From NCBI RefSeq assembly GCF_010470665.1, contig NZ_VOPZ01000001.1, positions 62,001 to 126,000 on the forward strand: 64,000 bases of DNA, read 5' to 3'. Below, in pieces: positions 25,347 through 32,900 of the stretch. The stretch is from Desulfovibrio sp. JC022. Its GTDB lineage: Bacteria; Desulfobacterota; Desulfovibrionia; Desulfovibrionales; Desulfovibrionaceae. The position numbers were made by a program, and so were the translations under genes. Below the pieces are notes generated by a model. The model had not been told where the DNA came from, searched no databases, and worked only from the letters and a program-made list of their open reading frames with translations. Every line of letters begins with the position of its first letter. Position 1 is the stretch's first letter.

Positions 25347-27764
25347 TTATGTCAATATGGGCAGGATAATAGTGAATCTGGTTCCTTCACCGGGATTAGA
25401 GTCAGCTGTGATCGTTCCTCCGTGGTTCTGGGTGATAATATAATAGGATACCGAAAGACCAAGACCGGTTCCGACTCCCGGATCTTTGGTGGAATAAAAA
25501 GGTTCGAATATTCTTTCGAGTTCTTTCTGGTCAATTCCCGGACCGTTATCTTCTATTTCCACCCGCACAAAGTTTTCATCAGAAGAGGTCCTGATGGTTA
25601 TGGTTGGTATTTTGTGCTCATTTTTTTCTTCCATAAGAGCTTGAGCGGCATTTTTTATCAGGCTGAGAATTACCTGACTTATTTCCATCTCTGTGAAGTT
25701 GAACATGGGAGAGGAATTGAAGTCGCGGATAATATTAATTTTTTTGAAATCGTATTTTTTCTTGAAATCATAGTCATTGGCAGCCAGTGACAGGGCAGTT
25801 TCAATCACCGGTTCAATATTGCCGGAAGATTTTGATGAATTACTTTTACGGCTGAATTCGAGCATTGATTTCACTATTGCGGCAGCGCGGGTCCCAGCCT
25901 CTTGAATACTGCTTAAATATTCGTTTATTCCTCTTTTATCCATGTAATTTCGAAGATTATCCAGATCTATATTGCATTTTTCCGCAACGGGAAGATTGCT
26001 TTTGAGCGTCGGCGAGGTCCTGCGGATGATGTTCTGGGTCACCTGCATGATGATACCGAGAGGATTATTGATTTCATGGGCCATGCCTGCGGCAAGTCCG
26101 CCGATGGACATCATTTTTTCTGTTTGGACCATGAGCTTCTGCATTTTTCTGCGTTCAGTAATGTTACGCATCACTATGAGAAGTTTCTTCTGCCCGCCTA
26201 TGGATGCCACCCGTGCGAGATTGTCAGTCCAGAAAGGTTCTCCTGTTTTCTTTTTAACCATCCATTCGAAATGGACAGATTCCCCGGAAAGGGCTTTATT
26301 GAACAATTCTGCCGCGTATTTGCCATCGTAAGGCGGGCTGTTGAAGCTTATTATTTCCGGCCCCATCCCTACAGCTTCAGCCCTCTCCATGCCGAAGAAG
26401 TCCAGAAAGGTCTGATTCACATCTATGAAAACTTTTTTATTGATATCCAGAACTCCGATGGCATCCTTGGTGGCGTTGAATATTTCGCGGTATGTAATTT
26501 CTGATTTGAGGAGTTCGCTTTTAGCTGTTTCCCGGCTGTCGATCATTGTGTTGGCCAGCTCTGCCATTTTGTCGAATTCAGTGAAGTCGATTCGTGAGCG
26601 GTCAATCTTCAATGTGGAATCAGTGCCTTTGCGGAAGAAGTTTTCAAATGAACTGAAGTTTTCAGCCAATACCCGTTTGAATCGTTCAGCAAAGATTAGA
26701 ACGAGAAGAGAGTGCAGAAAAATAAGAGCCAGAACAGCAGTCAGTTGCAGCAATAAAGTATTCCAGAGCTGTTCGGTTTTTTGTTGGAGTGTATCTTCCA
26801 GCTGGTCTATATTGATGCTTGCTCCCATAACCCAGTTCCAGCCCGGAACAGCTTCGCAATAGCTTGTTTTTTTGTATGTTTTGAAACCGGATGAGATTGA
26901 AGGGCTTCTGTAGGTAATGAACTTCCCTCCTGACTTCGCGGCCTTGATGAATTCTTGAACAATATACACTCCATCCGAGCTTTTAAGCTCCATAATGCTT
27001 TTGCCTTTGTTTTTTCCAAGCAGGGAGATTCCGCCGAAAGTACCGGCAAAATATTCGTCACCGCCGGAGTTCAACTTGTTCAGCCGTTTCAGAATAAGCT
27101 CTTGAGTGTGGCGGGTAATTGTATCCCGGTAATTACCTGTGCCCAGTATCCATTGGTATGGGGTGAAAAGTTTTATGTAGGAGGTCTTTTCATACGGAAC
27201 CTTAGAATCACCGGGTTTGGTCCACAAATAATCTATGTAGCCTTCGCCCCGTCTTTCGGCGAGGCTAATCATTTCTTTAAGAATATATCTGCTGTCGGAT
27301 GTTCTCGTGCCCAAAACATTGTTTCCGGTTATGTCCGGTGCTTCTGTGTGCAGTTCTAATACTCCGTCCATCCCGATAATGAAAAGATATGAGTCATCGT
27401 ATTCATGAATCATGGCCTGTAATGTTGTTTTGATGAGTTGTTTAAGCTCATCTTCAGGCATGGTGCCCTTGTATGTCTCGTATATATTCATGGCCAGGCT
27501 GTGTGCTTCCAGAATGGAAGTTTTGATGCTTTTGAGACTTGCGGCTCTGGCTGTATCCCGGCTGAACTTAATATAGGCCTGCATCCGTGAAACTTCTTTT
27601 TTCAGGGAATTTTCCACGCTGCCCATTATTTCAGTTTCCGTTTCCTGCAATTCATCCTGATAGTCGGAAATCATAAAATATACGGTCATCCCGCCGAAAA
27701 TCAGGATCGACGAAAAGCAGAGAGTCAGTATGGAGCGGGAGAAGATGGTGACAATACTTTTCAT
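25347..27764 (-). CDS. Membrane sensor histidine kinase with Cache and PAS domains
   Basis: 805 aa. TM1 (ILTLCFSSILIFGGMTVYFMI) is followed by a periplasmic region of about 300 residues with two Cache modules (FIIGMDGVLELHTEAPDITGNN and WILGTGNYRD; then YCEAVPGWNWVMGASIN). TM2 is LLLQLTAVLALIFLHSLLVLI, then a PAS domain (residues 420-540, YREIFNATKDAIGVLDINK). The HisKA domain carries the phosphoacceptor His in GGLAAGMAHEINNPLG and the HATPase has N, D and G boxes (LIKNAAQAL, IEDNGPGIDQ, GTGLGLSVSY). It probably senses a small extracellular ligand. No response regulator gene adjoins it, so it is an orphan whose partner lies elsewhere. Confidence 0.9.
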   Translation of the reverse strand: MKSIVTIFSRSILTLCFSSILIFGGMTVYFMISDYQDELQETETEIMGSVENSLKKEVSRMQAYIKFSRDTARAASLKSIKTSILEAHSLAMNIYETYKGTMPEDELKQLIKTTLQAMIHEYDDSYLFIIGMDGVLELHTEAPDITGNNVLGTRTSDSRYILKEMISLAERRGEGYIDYLWTKPGDSKVPYEKTSYIKLFTPYQWILGTGNYRDTITRHTQELILKRLNKLNSGGDEYFAGTFGGISLLGKNKGKSIMELKSSDGVYIVQEFIKAAKSGGKFITYRSPSISSGFKTYKKTSYCEAVPGWNWVMGASINIDQLEDTLQQKTEQLWNTLLLQLTAVLALIFLHSLLVLIFAERFKRVLAENFSSFENFFRKGTDSTLKIDRSRIDFTEFDKMAELANTMIDSRETAKSELLKSEITYREIFNATKDAIGVLDINKKVFIDVNQTFLDFFGMERAEAVGMGPEIISFNSPPYDGKYAAELFNKALSGESVHFEWMVKKKTGEPFWTDNLARVASIGGQKKLLIVMRNITERRKMQKLMVQTEKMMSIGGLAAGMAHEINNPLGIIMQVTQNIIRRTSPTLKSNLPVAEKCNIDLDNLRNYMDKRGINEYLSSIQEAGTRAAAIVKSMLEFSRKSNSSKSSGNIEPVIETALSLAANDYDFKKKYDFKKINIIRDFNSSPMFNFTEMEISQVILSLIKNAAQALMEEKNEHKIPTITIRTSSDENFVRVEIEDNGPGIDQKELERIFEPFYSTKDPGVGTGLGLSVSYYIITQNHGGTITADSNPGEGTRFTIILPILT

Positions 27765-27953
27765 GAACTTACCGATTCTATTTGTTAAAATGATTTGAGC
27801 ACAACCCGTTTGTTTTGAACGGGGATGGTGCCTTCATTTTAAAATATATCATTGCTCAGAGAGCGGGACAAGAAAGTATTGCTATTGAGGGCTTAAAAAA
27901 TCGATTTTTTGTGCGGGGCACAGCAGGGCAAGGTGAAAGCGAATTTTGAAACG

Positions 27954-27988
27954 AAAAAAGGGTTACGATCATTTGATCGTAACCCTTT
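27954..27988 (-). terminator. Terminator of tRNA-Arg copy 1
   Basis: A perfect 14 bp stem (AAAGGGTTACGATC with its complement, four-base loop) followed by a T-run on the minus strand, 12 bases after the tRNA end. Confidence 0.88.
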
Positions 27989-28000
27989 GACTTATCGTAG

Positions 28001-28077
28001 TGGTGCGCCTGAGAGGATTCGAACCTCTGACCTACGGATTCGTAGTCCGGCACTCTATCCAGCTGAGCTACAGGCGC
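28001..28077 (-). tRNA. tRNA-Arg (anticodon ACG), copy 1
   Basis: 77 nt including an encoded CCA. Acceptor GCGCCTG pairs with CAGGCGC; D-arm GCTC/GAGT; anticodon loop CTACGAA gives anticodon ACG (A34 read as inosine), decoding CGU, CGC and CGA; T-arm GAGG-TTCGAAT-CCTC. A near-identical copy lies 269 bp upstream on the same strand. Confidence 0.97.
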
Positions 28078-28091
28078 ACACCGAAGATGAG

Positions 28092-28120
28092 TATTTATGT
28101 GTATTCTTCGAGTTGGTCAA
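28092..28120 (-). promoter_or_regulatory. Sigma-70 promoter of tRNA-Arg copy 1
   Basis: Minus strand TTGACC (28115-28120), 17 bases, TAAATA (28092-28097), about 14 bases before the tRNA. The same -35 box and spacing precede copy 2. Confidence 0.65.
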
Positions 28121-28226
28121 GTGTTAATTTCATAAAAATGAAAAAAAAGAACAAAGAAGAATTATAAAATTTAAGATCGTTGTGACTCCGAAGAATTATC
28201 TTACCGAAGATCACTTTTGAAATGAA

Positions 28227-28257
28227 GAGGGTCACAACCATGTGATCGTAACCCTTT
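28227..28257 (-). terminator. Terminator of tRNA-Arg copy 2
   Basis: AGGGTTACGATCA pairs through several G-U pairs with TGGTTGTGACCCT; a diverged version of the hairpin after copy 1, without a good T-run, so termination may be incomplete and the two tRNAs may share a transcript. Confidence 0.6.
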
Positions 28258-28269
28258 GTATTCATTGCG

Positions 28270-28346
28270 TGGTGCGCCTGAGAGGATTCGAACCTCTGAC
28301 CTACGGATTCGTAGTCCGGCACTCTATCCAGCTGAGCTACAGGCGC
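28270..28346 (-). tRNA. tRNA-Arg (anticodon ACG), copy 2
   Basis: Sequence identical to copy 1 over the 77 nt including encoded CCA, with anticodon ACG. Together with its promoter and terminator it forms the upstream unit of a tandem duplication of roughly 270 bp whose spacers have diverged while the tRNA has not. Confidence 0.97.
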
Positions 28347-28358
28347 ACGCTGAAGAGG

Positions 28359-28387
28359 GTTCTATGGAGAAAACATTCGCAGGTCAA
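28359..28387 (-). promoter_or_regulatory. Sigma-70 promoter of tRNA-Arg copy 2
   Basis: Minus strand TTGACC (28382-28387), 17 bases, TAGAAC (28359-28364), followed by the tRNA after 12 bases. Confidence 0.65.
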
Positions 28388-28464
28388 GCGTTATTTTAAG
28401 ACAAATTAATTTTTTTGTTAATTAAATATTTAAGCAGAATGGTCTGGTACGTTATGCATTTGAA

Positions 28465-30651
28465 TTAATTGGCATTTATTCTTTTTAAGATTTCAGGAAA
28501 ATTATTTGTGCTTACAATGCTCATATCCGGCAGAATCCACATGGCCGAGCAGTTCGGGAAATGTTTCCTCATAAATTCAATCCCTTTTGCCGGGCCCATG
28601 ATGAATACTGTGGTTGCCAGTGCGTCGGCTGTCTCTGCATCCGGGGCGATGGTTGTGGTGGCTATACTTTCAGCGGATGATTGCAGCAGCGCAGGGTCGA
28701 AGATGTGATGTTTTCTTGTTTTTTCTTTTTTGGAGACCGGGGTGATGAACTGATAATAATCACCTGAACCGCAGACTGCGCCGTCTTTTATTTTGATATG
28801 CCCGATGATTCCGTTGCCCCTTGGGTTGCGGATGCCGATGGTCCATTCCCGGTCACCGAAGACCATGAAGTCTCCTCCGGCCTCGACCATGGCGGTCGTG
28901 ATTCCAGCTGATTTCAGATGATCAGCGGCAGCATCAATGATGGTGCCTTTGGCAAGGCCGCCCAGATCAAGGGCCATCCCTTTTTTGGGCAGGAAGACTT
29001 TGTTTTCGGCGGGATCGATTTCCAGCAGCCGGTAATTGATCAATTCTTTGTGTCCGGCAAAACGGCTTTTATCCAGCGCGTAATAGAATGGGGTGGTGGT
29101 GATGGCTCCGATGGTAATGTCAAAGCTCCCCCCTGATTTTTCACTGATTTCAAGGCCGCGTTGTATGGTATCAAAGGCTTTAGCTGATACATGCACGCTT
29201 TTTTTGCCAGACTCATGATTGACCCGGCCTACTGAGCCGCGCTTGTTGCGGTGGTCGAGGTCTTTTTGCAGGTGATGCATGATAGTCACGGCTTCTTGAA
29301 CGGTTTTTTGGGTCGCCGGATTGTCTCCATCGGGAATGGTCAGGTTGACCACAGTGCCCATGGCAATGTCACTGTAACGGAATATTTCGTTGTTGTTTTT
29401 CTGTTGCAGGTTGTGTGGAATCAGCAGGAGCAGGATTAAAGCACTGGATAGAGCTGTGGCAAGTCCGATTTTCTTGTGCCCTTTTGCGCGTATCCCTTCA
29501 TATAATAAGAAAAGGGCAGCCAAAGCTCCGATAATTGCGGTCAGTTTGAATGGAGTTCCCACGTGTCCGGTGGAGCTGACCATGGTTCCGCAGAAAAGCG
29601 GGCCGGCCATGAAGCCGATGTTAGCGGCCATATTGGCAAAGCCCAAAGCCTTGCCTTTGGCACAGCCCAGTTCCGAACATACGGCCATGGATGCGGGCAT
29701 GGAGATTGCCGCACCTATGCCGGAGAGGATTCCGGTAAATATGAATCCCGGCGCAGTGGAGCAGCTGCCAAGAATATAGAGTGCCAGCGCGCTTATATGC
29801 ATCCCGATGCAGGTGGTCAGTTTGCGGTCGAACCCGGCCAGCAACCTGCCCGATGCGGGGAGCAGCAGTACTGTCGCCAGACTGGGAACGGAGAAAATAA
29901 GTGCAGTTGTCCCCGGACTGAGTTGCAGGGATGATTTAATCAGCACCGGATAAAAAGCTATCAGGCTGCCGATGCCCATACCCCGCCCGAAAAGAGCGGC
30001 CATGATACTTATGAAATGTTGCGGTCCGGGATAGTCGGCTTTTGTCTTCATTGGCTCTGGCGTGCGGGTGGGCAGGTGTCTGGCGCAGAATATGAAAATG
30101 ATGAAGGCCAGTCCCATGAAGCCGGACATGGTTCCTAATACGGGCAGGTAGTCCTTATCTATGTATAATAGACCGCCCAGCAGCGGGCCGAGCAGGAAGG
30201 ATGAATTCATTACCGCCGAAAGCATGGCAAAGCGTGAAGAAAGTTTGTCTCCGTCCATGGATGCTCCGATGGCGGCCATGCTGACTGTGCGTACTGTCCC
30301 GGCACAGAGGCCGAGAATAAATTGAATAGTGTAGAGAGTCTCTATTGCCGGGTGCAGGAGATAAAGGAGCGGGAGCAGTACGGCCAGTCCGCAGGAAAAT
30401 AAGAGCGGCTTGCTGCTCCCGAAGCGGTCAGCATAATTTCCCGAAAGCGGGGCGATGAGCAGTTTGGCAAGGAAGTATCCGGCAAAGCCGCTCCCGAGCC
30501 ACATGCCGCCGGCTTTCTCGTCAAGATTCATCAGCGGCAGGGTGAAAGTGAAAACCCCGGTACCCATGGAAGCGGCAAATACCGCCCCCATCAGCAGGGG
30601 AATGTTGAACCGGGTCAGGTTCTGGCTAGGCTTCGAATTATGAATTGGCAT
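28465..30651 (-). CDS. Major facilitator transporter fused to ApbE flavin transferase
   Basis: 728 aa. Residues 1-390 are a 12-segment MFS transporter (loop 2-3 motif GNYADRFGSSKPLL). An extra 13th hydrophobic segment (IGLATALSSALILLLLIPH, about 395-415) would put the following domain in the periplasm. Residues 425-728 are ApbE, FAD:protein FMN transferase, with DLGGLAKGTIIDAAADHL, VEAGGDFMVFG and the metal-binding region AETADALATTVFIMG. ApbE attaches FMN to Thr or Ser of exported flavoproteins such as RnfG and NqrC. The transporter's cargo is unknown; FAD or a flavin precursor is an attractive guess, unsupported beyond the fusion. The ATG lies inside the preceding tetR gene (37 bp overlap), so the two are translationally coupled. 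Confidence 0.88.
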   Translation of the reverse strand: MPIHNSKPSQNLTRFNIPLLMGAVFAASMGTGVFTFTLPLMNLDEKAGGMWLGSGFAGYFLAKLLIAPLSGNYADRFGSSKPLLFSCGLAVLLPLLYLLHPAIETLYTIQFILGLCAGTVRTVSMAAIGASMDGDKLSSRFAMLSAVMNSSFLLGPLLGGLLYIDKDYLPVLGTMSGFMGLAFIIFIFCARHLPTRTPEPMKTKADYPGPQHFISIMAALFGRGMGIGSLIAFYPVLIKSSLQLSPGTTALIFSVPSLATVLLLPASGRLLAGFDRKLTTCIGMHISALALYILGSCSTAPGFIFTGILSGIGAAISMPASMAVCSELGCAKGKALGFANMAANIGFMAGPLFCGTMVSSTGHVGTPFKLTAIIGALAALFLLYEGIRAKGHKKIGLATALSSALILLLLIPHNLQQKNNNEIFRYSDIAMGTVVNLTIPDGDNPATQKTVQEAVTIMHHLQKDLDHRNKRGSVGRVNHESGKKSVHVSAKAFDTIQRGLEISEKSGGSFDITIGAITTTPFYYALDKSRFAGHKELINYRLLEIDPAENKVFLPKKGMALDLGGLAKGTIIDAAADHLKSAGITTAMVEAGGDFMVFGDREWTIGIRNPRGNGIIGHIKIKDGAVCGSGDYYQFITPVSKKEKTRKHHIFDPALLQSSAESIATTTIAPDAETADALATTVFIMGPAKGIEFMRKHFPNCSAMWILPDMSIVSTNNFPEILKRINAN

Positions 30652-31187
30652 GCTTCTTTAAAAAGATTGTCGATCTGGAAAGGGGTCAGGAATTCGGTTC
30701 GTACCGCCCCGACAATGTGCCCGTATACCAGATATGAGGTTTGCGGCAGCGACACTTCACGGATGGACCCGTCTTCCATGCCCAGCCTGATATAATCGTC
30801 GATGCGGTCAATGAGCTGCTTGAATTTAGAGGCAATGTGGGTGCGGTCAAGATGTGGATATTCATCGCTGAAAGGAGAACTGCGCAGCAGGGTCGGAAAG
30901 GTGGTTCTGTGGTTGTCCGTAAAATCAAAATAAGCCTGAACAAATATTTCCAAACACTCCAGTCCGTTTTTACCCGCCTTGGCTTTATCGGTGAGTATGG
31001 CAAGCATCTGGTCGATAAGCTCTCCTCCGGATTCAAGGAAGAGATTGTCTTTGTTTCCGTAGTAGTGTGAAACCAGTCCCGAAGCAACCCCTGCGCAGTC
31101 GGCCACCATTTTTAATGTTGTTGCTGTGTAGCCGTGTTCTCCGAACTGCTCTTGTGCAGCCAGCAGGATCTTTTCTTTCTTGGTCAT
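30615..31187 (-). CDS. TetR family transcriptional regulator
   Basis: 190 aa. Residues 1-50 are the TetR DNA-binding domain (KEKILLAAQEQFGEHGYTAT, then VASGLVSHYYGNKDNLF as the recognition helix). The remainder is the helical ligand-binding and dimer domain. It overlaps the start of the MFS-ApbE gene by 37 bp and is cotranscribed with it, so it most likely represses that operon and responds to the transporter's substrate. A perfect palindrome TTCACCGTGAA at 31263-31273, about 80 bases before its start, could be the operator. Confidence 0.85.
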   Translation of the reverse strand: MTKKEKILLAAQEQFGEHGYTATTLKMVADCAGVASGLVSHYYGNKDNLFLESGGELIDQMLAILTDKAKAGKNGLECLEIFVQAYFDFTDNHRTTFPTLLRSSPFSDEYPHLDRTHIASKFKQLIDRIDDYIRLGMEDGSIREVSLPQTSYLVYGHIVGAVRTEFLTPFQIDNLFKEACQFIIRSLART

Positions 31188-32239
31188 TATACGCTCCGTA
31201 GTTTGAGCTGTTTCAGGACGGTTTGCGAAAAAGAGTACTCACCGTAATAAAGTGTTCTCAAGTTCACCGTGAAGAATATATACAGGTTGTATTTGATAGG
31301 TTCCTGATAATTAATCATTAATCCTCAATAGAAAAATAAACAAGGCTGAAACAGGCAATCTTTGGTGAAATAATATATTTAATTAGATGTTTGGTTGATT
31401 TGGCAGTTTTGATAAGAAGAATCGTTCTTGTGATCGGGGCAACTTTTTGGATTGAAAAAGAGAATTTTGGGTTTGAATCTTTTTTATTTCGTAACACGCG
31501 AGCTTGTGAACAAAAAAACAAGTATTAGTCAACAAAAAATTCAAAATTGATTGACCAGCCAATTAAGGGGTGTTAGAAAGATTACAACTAAGAGGGAAGG
31601 CGGTCTGTAACCGCTGTTTGACAGTTGAAGGTTTTGTGTCTGGTTTTAAAAAATCTCCCCGAAGATAGTACGGAATAAACTTGATTGAATTATCCGCTGG
31701 TTATCTGAGGGAGCCGAGGGATATATGCCAGTTGTAGAGCAAAACATATTCGCAAGGTGTGGGGTGGGACCCGCCGTTGTGAAAAATCAGGGAGCGGGAA
31801 GCTTGCGCCGTTTGGTGCGTCTTCTGGCAGTCGCCTTGTTTCAATTGTTTTTTTCGTTCCCGAAAGTCAATTCAGTAAGAAATCATTTAGGGCCTGATTT
31901 TCTTTTATCAGGAAAATCCTCACAGCCTGTTCTTTCCATATTTTTCCATCATAGTCACACCAAATATAATTCATCTCTGGAAACGGGGCTGAATTTTTTG
32001 CCTTTCTCTTTGCATAAGTTTGTATATCCATTAATAACAGTATGTCCCTGTAAAGGGATTGTGCCTTTTAAGCCGGGTATTTAAATCGGCTCCGGAGGGC
32101 TTGCGGCCTTTCGGATGGAATTGTGGGTTTGGGGTTGCCGTCATTGTTCGGCAACGATTCAGTACCACTGTACTCATGCTGATGAGGTCGTGTTGGTAAT
32201 CCATTAATGCGGGAGAAATCCCGTCAAAGGAGGATGATT
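31188..32239. other. 1.05 kb non-coding gap between tetR and the fumarate reductase operon
   Basis: No convincing gene. The tetR side is AT-rich and has the palindrome TTCACCGTGAA at 31263-31273 and a looser 20 bp palindrome at 31547-31566 (TTGATTGACC/AGCCAATTAA). From about 31590 onward short hairpins occur (for example CCTGAT/ATCAGG near 31893-31912 and TTGCCG/CGGCAA near 32133-32154), consistent with a long leader of frdC. A 119-codon plus-strand frame at 31725-32084 has GAGGG before its ATG but a composition unlike the neighbours and no recognisable family. Confidence 0.5.
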
Positions 32240-32887
32240 ATGGCTGTAAATGTAGGTATGCACGTGGCGCGTCCAGGGAAGAGGGATGCGGTCCTCGACT
32301 GGCTGCAAATGCTTACCGGAGCCGGACTTGTGGCCTTTATGTGGTGTCACATGATTCTGGTCTCCTCGGTGGTCATTTCGCCCAAGATTATGAATGCCAT
32401 TGCTCATTTCTTTGAAGCAACATACATGGCACAGGTCGGTGGTCCTTTGATTTTCTTAACTTTTTTGCTACATTTCGCGCTGGCGGCCAGAAAGATACCT
32501 TTTCGGCCGGAAGGGCAGGCAACCATTTGGCAGCATGCACAGATGCTTAAGCATCGTGACACCTGGCTTTGGGTTGTTCAGGCCGTGACCGCAATGGTTA
32601 TCCTCGTAATGGGTGCCATCCACATGTGGGTTGTGCTCAATGATCTTCCTATTACTGCTGCAAAGTCGGCGGCCCGTGTTGGAGAAGGCGGATGGATGCT
32701 TTTCTATCTGGTTCTTTTGCCCTGCGTTGAGCTTCATGTGAGCGTGGGATTCTACCGCATCGGTGTCAAATGGGGATTTATCAGGACTGAGAACAGGAAA
32801 CAGGCCAAGAAGCTTGAGTCTATTCTCTTCGCGACCTTTATGGTTATCGGCATCATCACCCTGATCAGGTTCATCACTTTAAGTTAA
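32240..32887 (+). CDS. frdC: Fumarate reductase/succinate dehydrogenase cytochrome b subunit
   Basis: 215 aa from ATG 32240, which has AAAGGAGG seven bases upstream. Five membrane helices, with His residues placed for two hemes: MWCHMILV, FLLHFALA, GAIHMWVV and VELHVSVGFYR. This is the single-subunit di-heme type known from Wolinella and Desulfovibrio quinol:fumarate reductases. It links the membrane menaquinone pool to the FrdAB subunits. Heads an operon with frdA, frdB and fumarase. Direction in vivo (fumarate reduction or succinate oxidation) cannot be decided from sequence. Confidence 0.92.
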   Translation: MAVNVGMHVARPGKRDAVLDWLQMLTGAGLVAFMWCHMILVSSVVISPKIMNAIAHFFEATYMAQVGGPLIFLTFLLHFALAARKIPFRPEGQATIWQHAQMLKHRDTWLWVVQAVTAMVILVMGAIHMWVVLNDLPITAAKSAARVGEGGWMLFYLVLLPCVELHVSVGFYRIGVKWGFIRTENRKQAKKLESILFATFMVIGIITLIRFITLS

Positions 32888-32900
32888 ACGGGGTTCATAA

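Noticed and set aside
31764-31790. GACCCGCCGTTGTGA resembles the cobalamin riboswitch core
   Set aside because: The rest of the riboswitch (the GGGAA-GGTG hairpin in front, the GCCACTG and GAGTCAGGAGACC parts behind) could not be found in order, and the downstream fumarate reductase gene has no B12 link.
31725-32084. A 119-codon plus-strand frame with GAGGG before its ATG in the gap before frdC
   Set aside because: Ser/Phe-rich product unlike neighbouring genes, no recognisable family, and it crosses hairpins of a probable leader.
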